64,000 nt of DNA from Panorpa germanica (Eukaryota; Arthropoda; Insecta; Mecoptera; Panorpidae): NCBI GenBank assembly GCA_963678705.1, contig OY783215.1, positions 11,265,740 through 11,329,739 of the forward strand, read 5' to 3'. Made by a program: the position numbers and the translations under genes. The notes beneath the pieces are model-generated. The model was not told where the DNA came from and did not search any database. It worked only from the letters and a program-made list of their open reading frames with translations. Positions 9,176 through 22,875 of the stretch are shown piece after piece (within the stretch, counting starts at the first letter, position 1; every line of letters begins with the position of its first letter).

Positions 9176-10062
9176 TACTCGTATCATACCCTGTGTTCAC
9201 ATGACGCGATTTACATGCGGTTTGAGTAGGACAACGCATTATGAAGGAACAATGCATCTCGGTTGCACTCGTGTTGAACGCCATTCGACTGCACGTTTGT
9301 TACAGTATTCGATTTTAAACGTATAATCAGCGGATGTACACACGGTAAATTTTTATTTGTAAAAACGTATAGCCAAAGTTTTCATACAGCAAAATAAATG
9401 TACTAAAATGAAATTTGCTATATGTTTAAGGTAAGTTAAGAAATAGAAAATCGCTGGTTGATATAAGTATTACTAAAGTTTTATTAAGTTCATTAAAATA
9501 ACACATTTAAAAGTCATTATAATCAACTATATCATTGTAGTTTGAAGAGGTCGAATCAATAGAGTTCGGACTGTTAGATTTGTACTGCTAGAGATTATAG
9601 TAGCTGAATTATTGTTAATTTGAAATTCTTCGATAAAATATTGTCTGTAAAGCCGCATGAGTTGCAACGCAATTTTTTGTATAATTCCATAGTTTTATCC
9701 CACAAAACGAGCTTTTGTTCCACCAAAGAAATCAATAAATCATTATCTATAAAAGATTCGGAGAACATTTTGTAATAATAAACTTGAAACACGTGCAAAT
9801 GATACTTCAGCACTAAACACTTGTTCGATTACTATCCGAAAAAAGTCACGCCGTTAAAGTTCATTCGATTTGCTTGACAAGTCCGGTGACTATTCGATAA
9901 AAATGTTTAGCTGTGTACGTTTTTTTTGTTCTACGTTCTACATATATAAGGTGTATGCGCCACTGTTTATTCGATAATATTTATACTGCAAAAAACGTGT
10001 AGTACACTGCCATGTGAACTCAGCATTACTTGTAAGGAACAATGCGGTATGATACTCGGACG
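9176..10062. mobile_element. possible fold-back element with degenerate long inverted ends
   Basis: The left end has GTATCATACC followed by GTGTTCACATGAC. The right end read in reverse has GTATCATACC and, about 20 bases on, GAGTTCACATGGC. Further in, both arms have a TGTACACA/CGTACACA-type segment followed by an A/T-rich tract. GGAACAATGC occurs near both ends in the same orientation. This suggests an old DNA transposon of about 0.9 kb, but the arms are diverged and the exact ends are unclear. Confidence 0.35.
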
Positions 10063-12041
10063 TAGTAAAAAAAAGTAGAATTGTATACACGATTCATCGA
10101 ATAAGAAAAAAAAGAGTAGGTACATACAAATCCAATTGTTTTATTTTACGTAGAGTGAAAGTACTAGTAGAGTATATACTCGTAATTCATTAGTGCTGGT
10201 TGGTTTGGATTAAATTAATGTTCATTATGGTTTTTTATGGAATGGAACCCATTATTTTAAAAGGTAATGAAGTGTACTAAATTGATGAATGTGAATATAA
10301 TCTATTATTAGATTACATACTTTTCTTTCAAGTTATTTAAATAATTGTAGCGAATTAGCAATTCAAGAAATATTTCTGTTCATGACCGCATTTACCTTTA
10401 TTTATTTATGCCTCAATATATATTTGAATATCAAAATCATTTGTATCGAGCTACAGTGCTGATGATGAATGAACCACACTGAAGAGTTCTGAGCGAAAAG
10501 ATGTCCTTTAAAGATACTAAACGAAAAGAAAGATATTAAAAAATAAATTTAATTATAATTTAATGTTTTTACAATGGTGGAAATCGCCGAACTGAAAGTT
10601 TCAAAAAAATGTTGCACGTGACAGATTTTAATTCAAACATGTTTCAGTATTAGTTTGTGGATAGCTTCCTATTTTACATAATTTCATTGAATTCATTGAA
10701 TTTCATGTACTAGTTTTTTACAAAAAAATCCGCGGGGTTTTTGTTTAGATCTTTTTTACTCTATTGTACAAAAAAGATGGCAATTCTTAGAAGTGAAGAG
10801 GGTAGGTATAGAACTATACGACTTTAGATCTCCTCCTACAAACTTTATTTTTAAATCGTGTACGAATCTTATCAATTTCTGATTAACATACTGGTTTGTA
10901 GGGTTTATTAATTGATTGGTTCAAAAACGACTATTTGAATTACTAATTCTTCTTATAGTATTACGACTTATTATAAAACAATTGGATATGGTAACCAACT
11001 TTATAAATATAGTCGTATTCAGTTTTTAATTTTTACAGAACGTGAAATCGAATAGCCTTTGCAAATTTTTAAATTTGTTTAATGTGAAAAGCAACGTACA
11101 TATAAGAGCCTAAATTTATTCAGCACTTAATAAAATAATAAATTTAAGAAAAAAGAAATCTATCATGTTAAAGGTGTACTTTGTTAAAACTTGTTAATTT
11201 TGAAGGTGCGTTTTATAAGCTATAATCAAAATTTATAAAATGTTTTTATTTATTATAAATTGATATTAAAATTATATTGAACTTATTTTCTAACCTCAAA
11301 TTTTGTTTTTGCATAATAAGCAATTCATTTTGTTCATGCATTGAAGCCGTGACTTTGTCTTCAATGTGTGTGTGTCTGTGTGTATTGTAAATCACATGAT
11401 GTTTATTAGCTACTTGTTCAAATTAGCACTATTTAATAAATACAAGTGATGTAACTCATAAATCAATATTTTCCAATATAAATTCTGAACTTTAAAATCT
11501 AGTTCATATACAAAATATTTTAGCTTAAATTTATATAAGAAAGTAGTAATTTGAAATAAATTTGAATAATTTAATATTAGATATTCATAAATTATGAAAC
11601 GCGTATTAAAATTTAGATGAACCTTTTTAGAATTTGACCTATTACTGCCATCTAGTGATCAACTTTAATAATATGAATAAATAATTCATGGTTTGAAGGT
11701 TGTTAACCTTTTTGATTAAGATGAAAGTGTCAAGTGAAGTAATGAAACATTGAATGAATCAAATAAATGATTCTGATGAATGTTGAAATGCCAAATTAAA
11801 TTATCGAAAGTAAATAAACTCTGCTGTCAAAATGTGAGCCGATGATGAGATAGAATTAACCTCGATTAGAAGTCCTATTGAAATCATTTTGGTTCATTTA
11901 AGAAAGGTATTATTTTTGTTCGTTACTTGTATTTATTTTCCGAGAGTTATTAATATTGCGATTGTGAAATAGATTCATTAAAATATATTGTGGGAAATAT
12001 TTGCATGCTCTTACAAAAATATTTAAACTTTATTTATATAC
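10063..12041. other. AT-rich non-coding stretch
   Basis: No supported gene. Contains a TG-rich microsatellite-like run near 11366-11382. Nothing else recognised. Confidence 0.5.
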
Positions 12042-12043
12042 AT

Positions 12044-12244
12044 GTGGGTCGGAGGTATAAGACTTATATGGGTTTCTTGTCCTCTACCGATAATTATAAA
12101 ACACTTTGTCGTATATAAAAAATTGGCGGAAGTACGGTGCTTTTAAATAACACCAAATCCACTTTTACTTAGAGTAAAACTTCTTCAATATTCTCTCCTG
12201 TAAAATATACTAAATGTGATATACTGTTCTATACCTCCGACCAC
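12044..12244. mobile_element. short MITE-like element with terminal inverted repeats
   Basis: The left end reads GTGGGTCGGAGGTATAAGA. The right end read in reverse is GTGGTCGGAGGTATAGA, so a 17-19 base inverted repeat encloses about 200 bp of non-coding DNA. I could not find a convincing target duplication. Superfamily not assigned. Confidence 0.6.
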
Positions 12245-13306
12245 AGATATTATTTGCTATAGTCTAATACAGAAAAATTTATTTATTATTAATTTATATT
12301 TATTATTAATTATTTATTATAACTAAATTTAATGTGTTCTTGTAACTATTTACAGTTAGAATTAATTTAAAATGATTGTTCCAAATTTTTACACTGTATG
12401 CGTATATATATATTTTGTTGTAATAATTTTTAGATAAAGCAACGTCATAGATTACTCGATATATTTCCGTTCCAGTTTGTTTCGACGCTAAGATCAGTGA
12501 AACACTCATTCATGTCTAGAAAAATTAAATTATTCAAAGTTTAAATATGACTAGTTACAATTGATTGAGGAGAGTTAGGGGGAGTGAAGGGTTAAGGCCT
12601 TACCTGTCTTCTTTCAGTTATTAGTATTAAAATTACTAGTATTTTTTTTTTTTAATTACTATTTTGTATCGGTTTAATAAAATCATAAAAACTTACCCCA
12701 ACTAACCACATTTTCTGTTTAGTAGGAATTGATGAACACTAACGCAGAATCGACTGCTAACTTCTCGATGTTAACTTAAAAGCAATAAGATATTACAGAT
12801 TTGTTATACATATATAAAAATAATGGTTCTAACCAAGTAGTCAATGAGAAATAGTGTATCAGCTTCGTGAGATATAACTTTTCCAACAGTTCTTTGACTT
12901 CCACCTTAACCTATGAGTATAAGTTAAATATATGCATATGTGTATATACTTACGTAGTCAAGTATGAAGTGAATACAACTAGTATAGAATAAAAATTGTA
13001 ATTGAACATGTTGCAATATAAACATAATATTTGTGTCTCCCCCCACTTACTGTTTCTCTAATGCACGCACATGGCTAAATTCAGTTGACTAGAAATAATA
13101 ACATATTGTAAAATAATATGTGCAAGAAATAAAATAGAGGACTTTAAGTAAAGTAGGGTTTCTTTTTTTATGTAACTCGATATCAGTTCTTGGCTAATCA
13201 ATATTATGGTGCGTGTTTTTAGTAATTATAGATCCTATTGCAGAGGTTATGAACCTTTGCTATATTAATCAATAGGGTAGTGCGATTTAATATTATAATT
13301 TTTTGT
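12245..13306. other. AT-rich non-coding stretch
   Basis: No supported gene, repeat or RNA. A T-run near 12640 is the only simple sequence. Confidence 0.45.
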
Positions 13307-13464
13307 TTATGTGTGTTCCACATTGCTCCAAAATATGTTTACGATTATGTATATACATAATCAATTTAATTTGATAACATAAAATATAACTCTGGTCCGG
13401 GGATCAAACCCGAAGACACAGCAGTCTGACGCCAAGCTAAAATGCTCTCATCCATTGTGTCGTC
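13307..13464 (-). repeat. tRNA-derived SINE, old copy
   Basis: The reverse strand starts GACGACACAATGGATGAGAG and contains CTGCTGTGTCTTCGGGTTTGATCC, which covers the B-box-like segment of the full SINE at 48304. It continues into the ATTATGTATATACATAATCG body, with the 3' half diverged. Confidence 0.7.
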
Positions 13465-14068
13465 TATTATTTTTTGAATGGATATTTTATAATATATTTT
13501 ATTATAGAAAATCTGTCCCTTTATTTTTCTATTAGAAATAAAAGAGTGATATGACTACACATGAAATGATTCGAACTATGATAACATTTATCTCGAGTCC
13601 GAAACGGTCACTCGACTTTAAATGTTCTGAAAATTTAGTTACTGCTATTCTGTACAATAATACACAAAATATTTATGAACCACATTGGCATACTTGTTGA
13701 TAACCTCTGCTAGTCACGGCAACCACTTAATCCGATTGGGGTTATGTCAGTTTAATTTTCTGCAAATCACTTTTCGCTATTTTGTTACATGTGTAATATT
13801 ATTATTAAATTTAAATATATAAGTAAGTATATAAAAGCTCTTAAACGCTTTGGGCTACTTGAAAAAACAAATTATCTTATATAACTATACTTACTACGTA
13901 AAGCAAATTAATTAAGTGGTTAAAATAATGACTTTCACATTAATACAGGTTTATTAATAACGATTGTTATTAAATATTAGTTATAGAATTGTTTATTTGA
14001 ATTTAGGTGTTTGGTGGTTCCAACTGAGTTCGACTCTTTAGTAATTTTTATCATATGAAATGTAAAAA

Positions 14069-14703
14069 TGGGCTTGTGTCCTATGTCTTCATTTCTATAA
14101 AAGTGTACTATATATTGATAAAGTTTGTTACTAGAACCTCAAATATTCAATTATTTTTTAATAACTCCTTATATGTTAGGAGATATTAACAATTAAAAAA
14201 GTCATTTTGTCTCTTTAATTATTAAAGGTATTCAACGTTGTACACATTTCAAGTGCATGTGACATCACAATCCTTGTGTAAGGTTACCAACCTTACAGCT
14301 CATAAATCTCTGCTATATGTATTTATATATCAAAATATCAAATATTATTTACAGCTATTTCGAGGAATAATAAAATTTAAATATTATGTCTGTCTTAGCA
14401 GGGTTAAATAAAATAAAAACTTATTATTCTTTGTCTTGACTTGATTATTTCGACTACCAACAGCTACAGAATATTACCACAGCACTGATCTACTCAACAA
14501 ATAACTGACGTTAAAATGCATTTCACGTCATAAAAATATGGCCGACCATTTCTAGCGCTAAAACTACAATTCAAACTTTTAATTGCTATATCTCCGTCAA
14601 TATTTAGATATTTAATAAAATAGACACGCCAATGCACATTTATAACATCAATTTCAATCAACAATTGAAAAATCGACCACTAAAAAATGAGGACACAAGC
14701 CCA
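14069..14703 (-). mobile_element. MITE family A, full copy
   Basis: Begins TGGGCTTGTGTCCT and ends AGGACACAAGCCCA, a perfect 14-base terminal inverted repeat, with about 635 bp between and no coding capacity. It is the reverse complement of the copy at 18161-18775, and shorter relatives occur at 25551, 43985, 48043, 59327 and 63400. If the inverted repeat is taken as GGGCTTG..., a 2-base AT duplication flanks it. Confidence 0.8.
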
Positions 14704-17700
14704 TTGTGCATCCGTTTAGGTGATTTTTAAAGTGACTTCTAAATTAGGTTATTTATAGTCGTTATAGATATGGGACTTATTTTGTTACTTATTTTAACTC
14801 GGCTAACATGATACTAAAACTATAGTTTTTATCATTTTGAAAACTTCAGAATATTCTAATAGAATTTGTGCAGATTCATCATGGTACTTATTTTTTGTGT
14901 AACTAATAGCTGCTAATTTATTTTCTAAACTGATTTGATATTAAACATTTATTAGAAAGTCTAGTGATGAGTCTATTGTTTATTGTTTTCACTTCATATC
15001 GCAGCGTTTGGTAGTAAATTCGTGGCAATTCACCTGTAAACTGTAGGTACACCTGCAGGTTAAATTTATTATTAATTAAATTGTTCCTAATCTTCCATGA
15101 ACCGTTTTCCAACACAGTTTGGTTTTATGTTGAAAGATGTTTCGCATTTGCGCGTTAATATCGAACCAACTTTTTGATATATTTTGATATAGTTGACCGT
15201 GTTGACTAAAGTTTAAGTTGAAAAAAACGCAACTAATAGTCTTAGGGAATTCTTCACTTACAAAATTCTACTGCATTTAAGCATGACTTTGAAAATATTC
15301 TTAAAAATAAAAGATAGAACCTATACTTTATTGCAATAAGATAGTAGTTGAGAAAGGAGATGTATTTCAGTTCTGAATGAATGAACTTTCGATTTTACAT
15401 CACTTTAATTTTTACCATAACCAACATCTGAGTTAAACACTATTTATCAAATGGAACAGATTTAGAGCAAGGCTTAGTTCATAATAGTTTTTGTATTAAC
15501 TTGAACCAATAGTCCGGAACCAAAAAAACTACATTTCATCGAAAAAGTTGTTTGTGGTATAAAAGTAATACAAAAAAATCATTATTCTTTTTAACCTAGC
15601 ATCAAGATAAAGTCAATATGTCTCTTATGACTTAAAGTAATGGTACTTATATAATTTTACAATCGTATTGGTTTTGTTGGCTAACTACCAGTACCGTGCA
15701 TTATAAACAGGGGCGACAGTAGTCGGTAAAAGTTGAAAATTAAGAAAAGAATATAAGCTATAAAGGTAAGCATTCACAAGGCCGCTCAGCTCGCATCAAA
15801 CGCATTGGCTTGATTGATTGAAACGTGGAAGAGAAGGGAAGCAGAAGGTGAGGCGTATGCGGCGACTGTGGATGTTTACTTTAGAAAGGCAGTTTTCTGA
15901 ATCATTCCTCTGTTTCATTATTATTCAGTTAACAATATGGTTCTAAGTTTAATTATTTTAAATCAGACAAAGTAGCCATAGAACTGCCAGTGTTTACTCA
16001 AAACCCCGGGCTAAAAAGGTTTAGCTTATCAGTCCTCCCAGGATTTCGTCACTGTAAAATTATAAAGCTAAGAAAAAAGTATTACTAGTACTCCAATAAT
16101 TCAGAAATATATTATTTATTCAGCCAGGTAAAAATTTGTCTTGCAGTGCCGTTTTTCAGTTGGCACTAGCTGATTAAAGTGTTACATTTGCATCCTGGGC
16201 ATTGACACATATTTTCTCGGCCATTTTCCTTATGTAGTTCTTCCGATCAAAATGGTTTAATCGGGCGCTGCTTTTAATGAGTGTGTTCCAACAAAATGTT
16301 TTGTAAAAATGAACTTTGTTTGATAATTAAACTGTGCAACCATCAACGAATTGGGTAAATGTGTTTCATTTCCAATTGAGGCGTAGGTTGCACACTAAAG
16401 TGATTCGCATTTCTTCCACAGTACGGCACAGGCTTTACTGCATTTCTTATTTGAAAATTGCGGTTTTTAGAGAATTTGAAAAGAATCAACTAACACCAAC
16501 TGCAGCCAAAAGTCTATAAATGTGGATAACAGTAGAAGTATGAATACTTTGGTTTCATTTCGGATATTTTTACATTAATTATAGTAGCCCCTTCTTGCCT
16601 TTTGAGTTCACTTTCTGCGTCACTGGCAACAGTTCTAACTTACTTATACCTTAGGAAAGAAACATGATATGGGAAATGTAAATGAATCGATAATAATGTG
16701 GTAAGGTTGAGTCCACCGTCTTGTCCAAGTGTTCGGATTGCATGCATCCACAAATCTACATCCTATGTAGTCCGTCCACTACAAAAACCAAGAGTCAGGA
16801 CAAGACAGGTGAGAGACGGTGACCAGAGACGCGGTAACTTGTTATGTCAGGACAGGTCTACCTACTTCAGTTTCCTTATACCCGTTGTATTATCTTATGC
16901 AATTTATATCTCCATGCTAATATACCAGTATGTGTGTAACATTTAAAATACAAATAAACAACAAGAACTTGTTATATTATATTTGGAGAGATTGTAAATA
17001 TAAATTTAAATATAAACAACTTTGATTATTTATTTGATAGTGTTGAAGACTGTTTTATTACGAGAAACGATTACGATCAATTTTGTTATGAGGGCAATTT
17101 GTCGATGTGATACGTTATTCAATATTGTCAAGGTCGTATTTTTTGCTTGGATACAATTAAGAAAAAAATACGTGAAATATTCAATTTAAGCGAATTGTAA
17201 TTATGGTATTTATTAGCAGTTTGTGTCAGTGTGTGACAAACGTGACTGAAAAATTAAAATGTTTTAAAAATTAAGTACTTTTATTTGTAGTTGTTAAGTA
17301 GTGGAAAAATTATACATATTAATTTAATGTATAAAGTTTGTCGTTAAGTTGGTAGCTGAACTTTATGTTTGAGTCAATCGTGCGTCTCAAATTTATGAGT
17401 TTATGATAATTAATTTATGTCTACTTTGTCACCTTGCCCTTTCATCGATTAATCTATCATTTATTTTGTTTAAAAAAGCGGTTTGTTTGGTATGTTGGAT
17501 CTCAATTCTAATCTAGTTCATCGCGGAAGCAATTCATCGTAAATTAATTCAACGCCGAGAACTGTTAAGAGAACTGTGCGATTAATTGTAAATCGACAAA
17601 ATTTTATAGCAATTAAATATCTTAACCGAGTATAAGATTCTCTGAAGCATTCAATATAGGTGTATAAAAAGTATAAGTGTATATATCACAATTTATAGGT

Positions 17701-17868
17701 GAAAAACATCGCTGCCTGATAAATATTTAAGTTTACCCATCTATCCATTGTTGCTTTGTCAAAAAACATTGCTAAAATTAGATTTACATTTAAGGTTTTA
17801 CTGTAGTATTCTCGTTAACATATGTTTAAGGTTTAGTTAACATAAAAAAGTTCATCTATTACATTTTT
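14704..17868. other. non-coding stretch with two GC-richer islands
   Basis: No supported ORF. Around 15780-15860 there is a GC-richer patch ending in a donor-like AAG|GTGAGG at 15847/15848. Around 16705-16860 there is another, with an imperfect inverted repeat built on GGACAAGAC. Either could be a noncoding first exon or regulatory DNA of the downstream plus-strand gene; there is no direct evidence. Confidence 0.3.
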
Positions 17869-18034
17869 AGGTTAACATAATGTAAATGTAACATTCCATA
17901 ATAAAAGTTAAAGCTTTCAACGTATATTTACGGTTTCTGACATCAATAAAACTGTTTGTATAACACATATTAAATTAATATATTACTAAATGATGCATTT
18001 ATGTAATGACAATGTAACATAATTATGTTAACCT
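17869..18034. mobile_element. 166-bp MITE-like inverted-repeat element
   Basis: AGGTTAACATAAT at 17869-17881 is matched exactly by ATTATGTTAACCT at 18022-18034. The interior is AT-rich and non-coding. No second copy was seen in the window, so this could be a chance hairpin. Confidence 0.4.
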
Positions 18035-18160
18035 TCGATAAGTAACAAAATGTAGCGTTAGGTAAAAAATATTACGTTAAACAATATATAAGTTTATGTT
18101 TTGTGTTTAAGTTAAAGTATTTAAAATTATCTTTAACTGAAGTGCCATGAAGTGTAATCA

Positions 18161-18775
18161 TCCTCATTTTTTGGTGGTCGATTTTTCAATTGTTGATTGA
18201 AATTGATGTTAATAAATGTGTATTGGCGTGTCTATTTTATTAAATATCTAAATGTTGACGGAGATATAGCAATTAAAAGTTTGAATTATAATTTTAGCGC
18301 TAGAAATGGTCGGCCATATTTGTATGACGTGAAATGCATTTTAACGTCAGTTATTTGTTGAGTAGGTCAGTGCTGCGGTAATGTTCTGTAGCTGTTGGTA
18401 GTCAAATAATCAAGTCAAATCAAAGAATAATAAGTTTTTATTTTATTTAACCCTGTTACGGCAGACATAATATTGAAATTTTATTGTTCCTTGAAATAGC
18501 TGTAAATAATATTTGATATTTTAATATATAAATACATATAGCAGAGATTTATGAGCTGTAAGGTTGGCAGCGATTGTGATGTCACATGCAGTTGTAATGT
18601 GTACAATGTTGAATCCCTTTAATAATTAAAGAGACAAAATGACTTTTTTAATTGTTAATATCTCTTAACATATAAGGAGTTATTAAAAAGTAATTAGACA
18701 TTTGAGGTTCTAGTAACCTACTTTATCAATATATAGTACACTTTTAAAAAAATTAAGACATAGGACACAAGACCA
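18161..18775 (+). mobile_element. MITE family A, inverted copy lacking one terminus
   Basis: Reverse complement of 14069-14703 along almost its whole length (TCCTCATTTTTTGG... to ...AGACATAGGACACAAGACCA). The first ten or so bases of the left terminus do not match. Divergence is moderate, suggesting an old element. Confidence 0.8.
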
Positions 18776-19703
18776 ATAATTTTTTTTGTAATGGTTTTCG
18801 TAAAATCGGTTAGTGCAAGTGAACACACGACTGTCTTAAGATAATTTCGCTTTTGTCGTAGTAAGATAAACACAACGCTAATAATTTCGCCTTAAGAATG
18901 ACGTGTCACAACTATGCGCATTCCATATATGTTCCATGGCCCACAGCGAGTTGACAGATACCCTAGTATTTGGTGTGTGATCGCTTTTACGATCGAGTTT
19001 TCTAATTTGCTGATTCATTTTTAAATAAGCTTTACAGAGTGCAAATATCTTAATAGTTCTGCTGACATCAGCCAATGTTAAGTCCATTAGCATTATTCTT
19101 CATTTCCATACCATTATATTCACCTTGAGAGCTATTAAATAATTAATAAATTTACGATCGCGAGTTAATGAAATTTCAATGCTGCGTCATTTTACCAACT
19201 AACTTATAATTAATTGTTTTATAATTATGTATCAGTTGATCAAACTTTAAAGATTTCGATTGTAATTTTTTGCATAAACAAAAGCTGTTAAATAAGGTCA
19301 TCGAATCAAGGTCACATTAACTAAGTCTAGATGTTACTACTTTCTTAGATGATTACTTCCACACGTCGTCTATTACACCAGCATCTGCTTGAGATAAGTA
19401 AAAATGAACGGCTTATTAGTTTAGTAGACTTGCATCAGCTGTTTTTAAAATTACAAATATATTTAATTTATTGATCATGACTTACTGTTGTTGAATAATT
19501 GAGGATTTCTAAATGATCACATAATGCTATTTTAGTGCCTGTAAAAGGTTAATTGTTAAATGAATACGGTTAACCTCATTAATTCGGATAAATTGGGGAG
19601 AGAGAGACATATATCCTTATTAAGTAATAATCGAGAATCGTGAAAAAAAGAAAAAATAGAAATCTATAAAAAACAAAAGTAATATACATCCTGTATATGA
19701 GTA
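18776..19703. other. AT-rich non-coding stretch
   Basis: Nothing supported. The sequence near 19365-19410 has a weak match to 32550-32590, possibly an old repeat. Confidence 0.4.
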
Positions 19704-20090
19704 TACCCAGCTAAACACAGTCACGTGTATTTAAGGTAATCGATTTTACCTAATATACAACTTTTTGTGATCTATTTTACTGCTTTTTGAAAACTATATC
19801 TAAAAACACGTTTTTAGGTATTGTAAAATCTTAAAAAGCCTTTCTAAGGTAAGCCTTTAAAGTAAGACCCTTTTAGATTAAATAATACTAGGTTTCTACC
19901 ATCTATAATACCATCTTCTGCCCTTTACGAATTATGGTTATTATGGTTATATTATTTATCGTAAATTTCTTTTACGCAATATACAATGTTGTGTGACTTA
20001 TTTTATTGCTGATAATACATTAAAAGACTTTTTTTGGATTTATACTTCATAAACCTTTTTTGGTATAATTTTCTATGTTAAATAAACGTT
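19704..20090 (+). mobile_element. MITE-like repeat family D
   Basis: Starts ACCCAGCTAAACACAGT and includes TTACCTAATATACAACTTTT. The reverse complement of 48650-49034 carries the same blocks in the same order (ACCCGCTAAACACAGT, TTACCTAATATACAACGTTT). An internal block resembling AATATACAA...GTGTGACTTATTTTATTGC recurs about 240 bases on, so this copy may hold an internal duplication. Ends are not well defined. Confidence 0.45.
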
Positions 20091-22265
20091 AAATACACGT
20101 TAGTATTTAATCATTGTTAAACTTCTATCACTGACAGATTACGTTTCCAAGATACCTTAACTATAAAAGAGAGAAGGGTTCTCTTTTCATTCTTTTCTAA
20201 TTATCCCTTTTCTTTTTGATCGCGCGCGAAATTCTATTAAAATATATTCACAAAAGACTCTCGTTGGTCGTCCTTGTATTTGTGTGCCCCGGGTCCCTGA
20301 TTCTCTTTCTATGCAGGAAAGTATCTCCCAAAGAATTAGTTTATTTCACAAGTCTAAGTACTACCTACGCTAAGTTAGTGAATAATTGCATATCCTAGAA
20401 CTTTACATTACAAATTACAAAATAATTAAAATTAAATCAGCTTTTTATCATTTCGTTTCCATTTGTTGATGAGCAACTACGTCTGCACAAGTATCGGGGG
20501 AAACACTAAACTACAGTGCTGGCGGCATGAGTTGGTTCCGGTTGCATTATAAATATTTACATATAAAATACAAATTTATTCATTTACATAAGTATTGGAA
20601 TAAAAAAAGCCATTTCTATCGGTTTTGTCATATACGAATGTCCTCAATAGTTGATTTTATGGCCTTGAATATATTTTTGATAAACAATAGAATGTTGTAT
20701 TAGAGAATTTTATTGGTTTTTATTATATTATTTAATTTATGAATATGAAATGAAGCTGGCGCATATAAATATGTAAATATGTGTTTTCTTAATATCAAAG
20801 TATCTTGCAAACTATATATTTTTAATTTAAATGAATTTCATCATTCGTAAGAATTGTAGCTTAAAAGTTTTACAATATTTTTAATAACAAGTTAATAAAA
20901 GTATTAGCAATTTCTCCTTTTTAGGTTTATCTCCACCATAATAAAAACAATCCCGTAATCACTAAACGGAAACTTTACAAATTAATGCTTACAGATTAAT
21001 GTCAAAAGCAATGAAATTAAAATATTTATTTATGTACAATAAATACAACTAAATAAAATTATAAATAAAACAATAGATAAATTGGAATTTGATATTTTGC
21101 GAAAAGGTTATTTACAGAAATGTGATGTTGCATTGGTTTTTAGGAGGAACCTCATCCATAGAGGAGTCCTAAAAGTATCATTTTAACCAATGGGTCCCTA
21201 ATAGTCAGTGCCCCAAATCTATAACACGCTATTGAATAGAGGGCACTTTAGTTAATGATTTTCATGCAGTCTCACGATCAAACACTTTTGCGATAACACC
21301 ATTATAAGTAAGTTATAAATATTTCCTCGCCATCATCTTGTGCCGTCCATTTTCAGTCCTAGTTGCTTCGAGGACACAATACCGTAGATACCGGCCGCAA
21401 CTTTTTGTTCGATTTCAAAGTTATATTACAGATGCTGCGTAATCTTTTTTTTTTTTAATTTAGAGGAAGTTAACAACACTAAAATAATAATTATTTATCA
21501 AGTAGTTAAGCACAGTGCACCAGTCCTGCGTTCATCATCATGAACGAATGGGACAGGATGTTCGTCCTACTTCCACACGGATTCACACATACGTATCACG
21601 CACACACGCATATACATTATTCACATATGCTGTAACAGTGTAACAGTGTTCTGTGTATTCATTAAGGAAGTCTCCAAATTAAATAAAACCTATGCTAAAA
21701 CTCGTACATACGAGTATCATATATTACTCTTACACAACAGTTCGTATGCATTTATTGTATTGTACATACGCAATTATTATGATACGCTATATGCGGAAAC
21801 CCTTTCGAAAATAAATCACAGTGATATAATAAGTACGATTAAGGTCTGACTATCTGTTGTGTACTTTGTGGGCGTAAAATAATGATTTGCGGCAATATTA
21901 TAATTGTGTAATATGTTAGCTATTATTATAAAGATAAATATTATCAGCTGTAAAGTTTATTTATGTTAGAAAGCTGTTCAATGATATAATGTAGGTTAAA
22001 GTATTACTGGACGTGTTTTAGTATTTAAAAATATGGAAACTGATATACCGCAATGATGTCATCATTTTACACGTGCTTCATTATGTGGTTGCATGTTTGG
22101 GGCGGTTTCAAATTTGATTATAGATATACCTAGTATGTTATATATCCTAAAAAAGGAAAGATAGATTTTATGTAGCATCGATCTTTGAATGTAAAATATA
22201 TGTAAGTTTTATACAATCGCATTTAGTAGCTATACTACTCCTGCTCTATCTGTTTATATATATAA
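20091..22265. other. AT-rich non-coding stretch
   Basis: No supported gene. A short motif CTGATATACCGCAA near 22040 recurs near 32009. Confidence 0.4.
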
Positions 22266-22583
22266 ACTAGCTGTCCCGGCCACGCGTTGCTGTGACTAAC
22301 GTTTTTGTCATATTACATTACATAGCGCCATCTATTGAATATTTACTCAATCTAGTCAACAGAATATTTACTCAATCTATTTATCAACAGATGTCGCCAT
22401 CTTTTAAAATCAGATAATTAATAATAAATCATAATAATTAATCATAAATTGAGATGTAAGCTATCCTATCTTTCAAGTTGGATCAAACTGCACCCGGTGT
22501 ACAAATTTGATTAAAATCGGTTAAGTAGTTTAGGAGTCCATCGCGAACACACAACGTGACACGTAATTTATATGTATTAAGAT
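22266..22583 (+). mobile_element. retroposon 3'-end-like repeat (ACTAGCTG...ATCGGTTAAGTAGTTT)
   Basis: Opens with ACTAGCTGTCCCGGCCACGC and ends with a segment containing AAAATCGGTTAAGTAGTTT, then TTTATATGTATTAAGAT. This combination is familiar from abundant retroposon 3' ends across insects, probably RTE-like. It contains no coding sequence. Clade assignment is tentative. Confidence 0.5.
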
Positions 22584-22639
22584 TTAAGTTTAAAATTATT
22601 AGTGTTATTAATTTAAACTTTTTAGTCAATTTGGTATAA

Positions 22640-22875
22640 TAAAATACCTATAATATAAAAAAGGGAAGAAAGGAAAAGGGAAGAAAAGAGGTGAAAGAGA
22701 GTACTAGAAACTGTGGGTGCAACGAGAGTAATGGACATGGAATGAAAGTAGGCAGGAGCTGTAATAGCGATTTTTTGGAGAACAGAGTTATAAGAAAAGA
22801 GAAAAAGGTACTGCAAGTGGAAGATAATATGGGAAAAATGGAATGGGCAGAAAGAATTAAGTTTTTAGAATAACT
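22640..22875 (+). repeat. purine-rich decayed LINE-like fragment
   Basis: Strongly purine-rich on the plus strand. Several plus frames give short stretches such as VEDNMGKMEWAERIKFLE, which resemble the charged coding style of insect LINE ORFs. No diagnostic motif is present, so this is only a suggestion. Confidence 0.2.
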
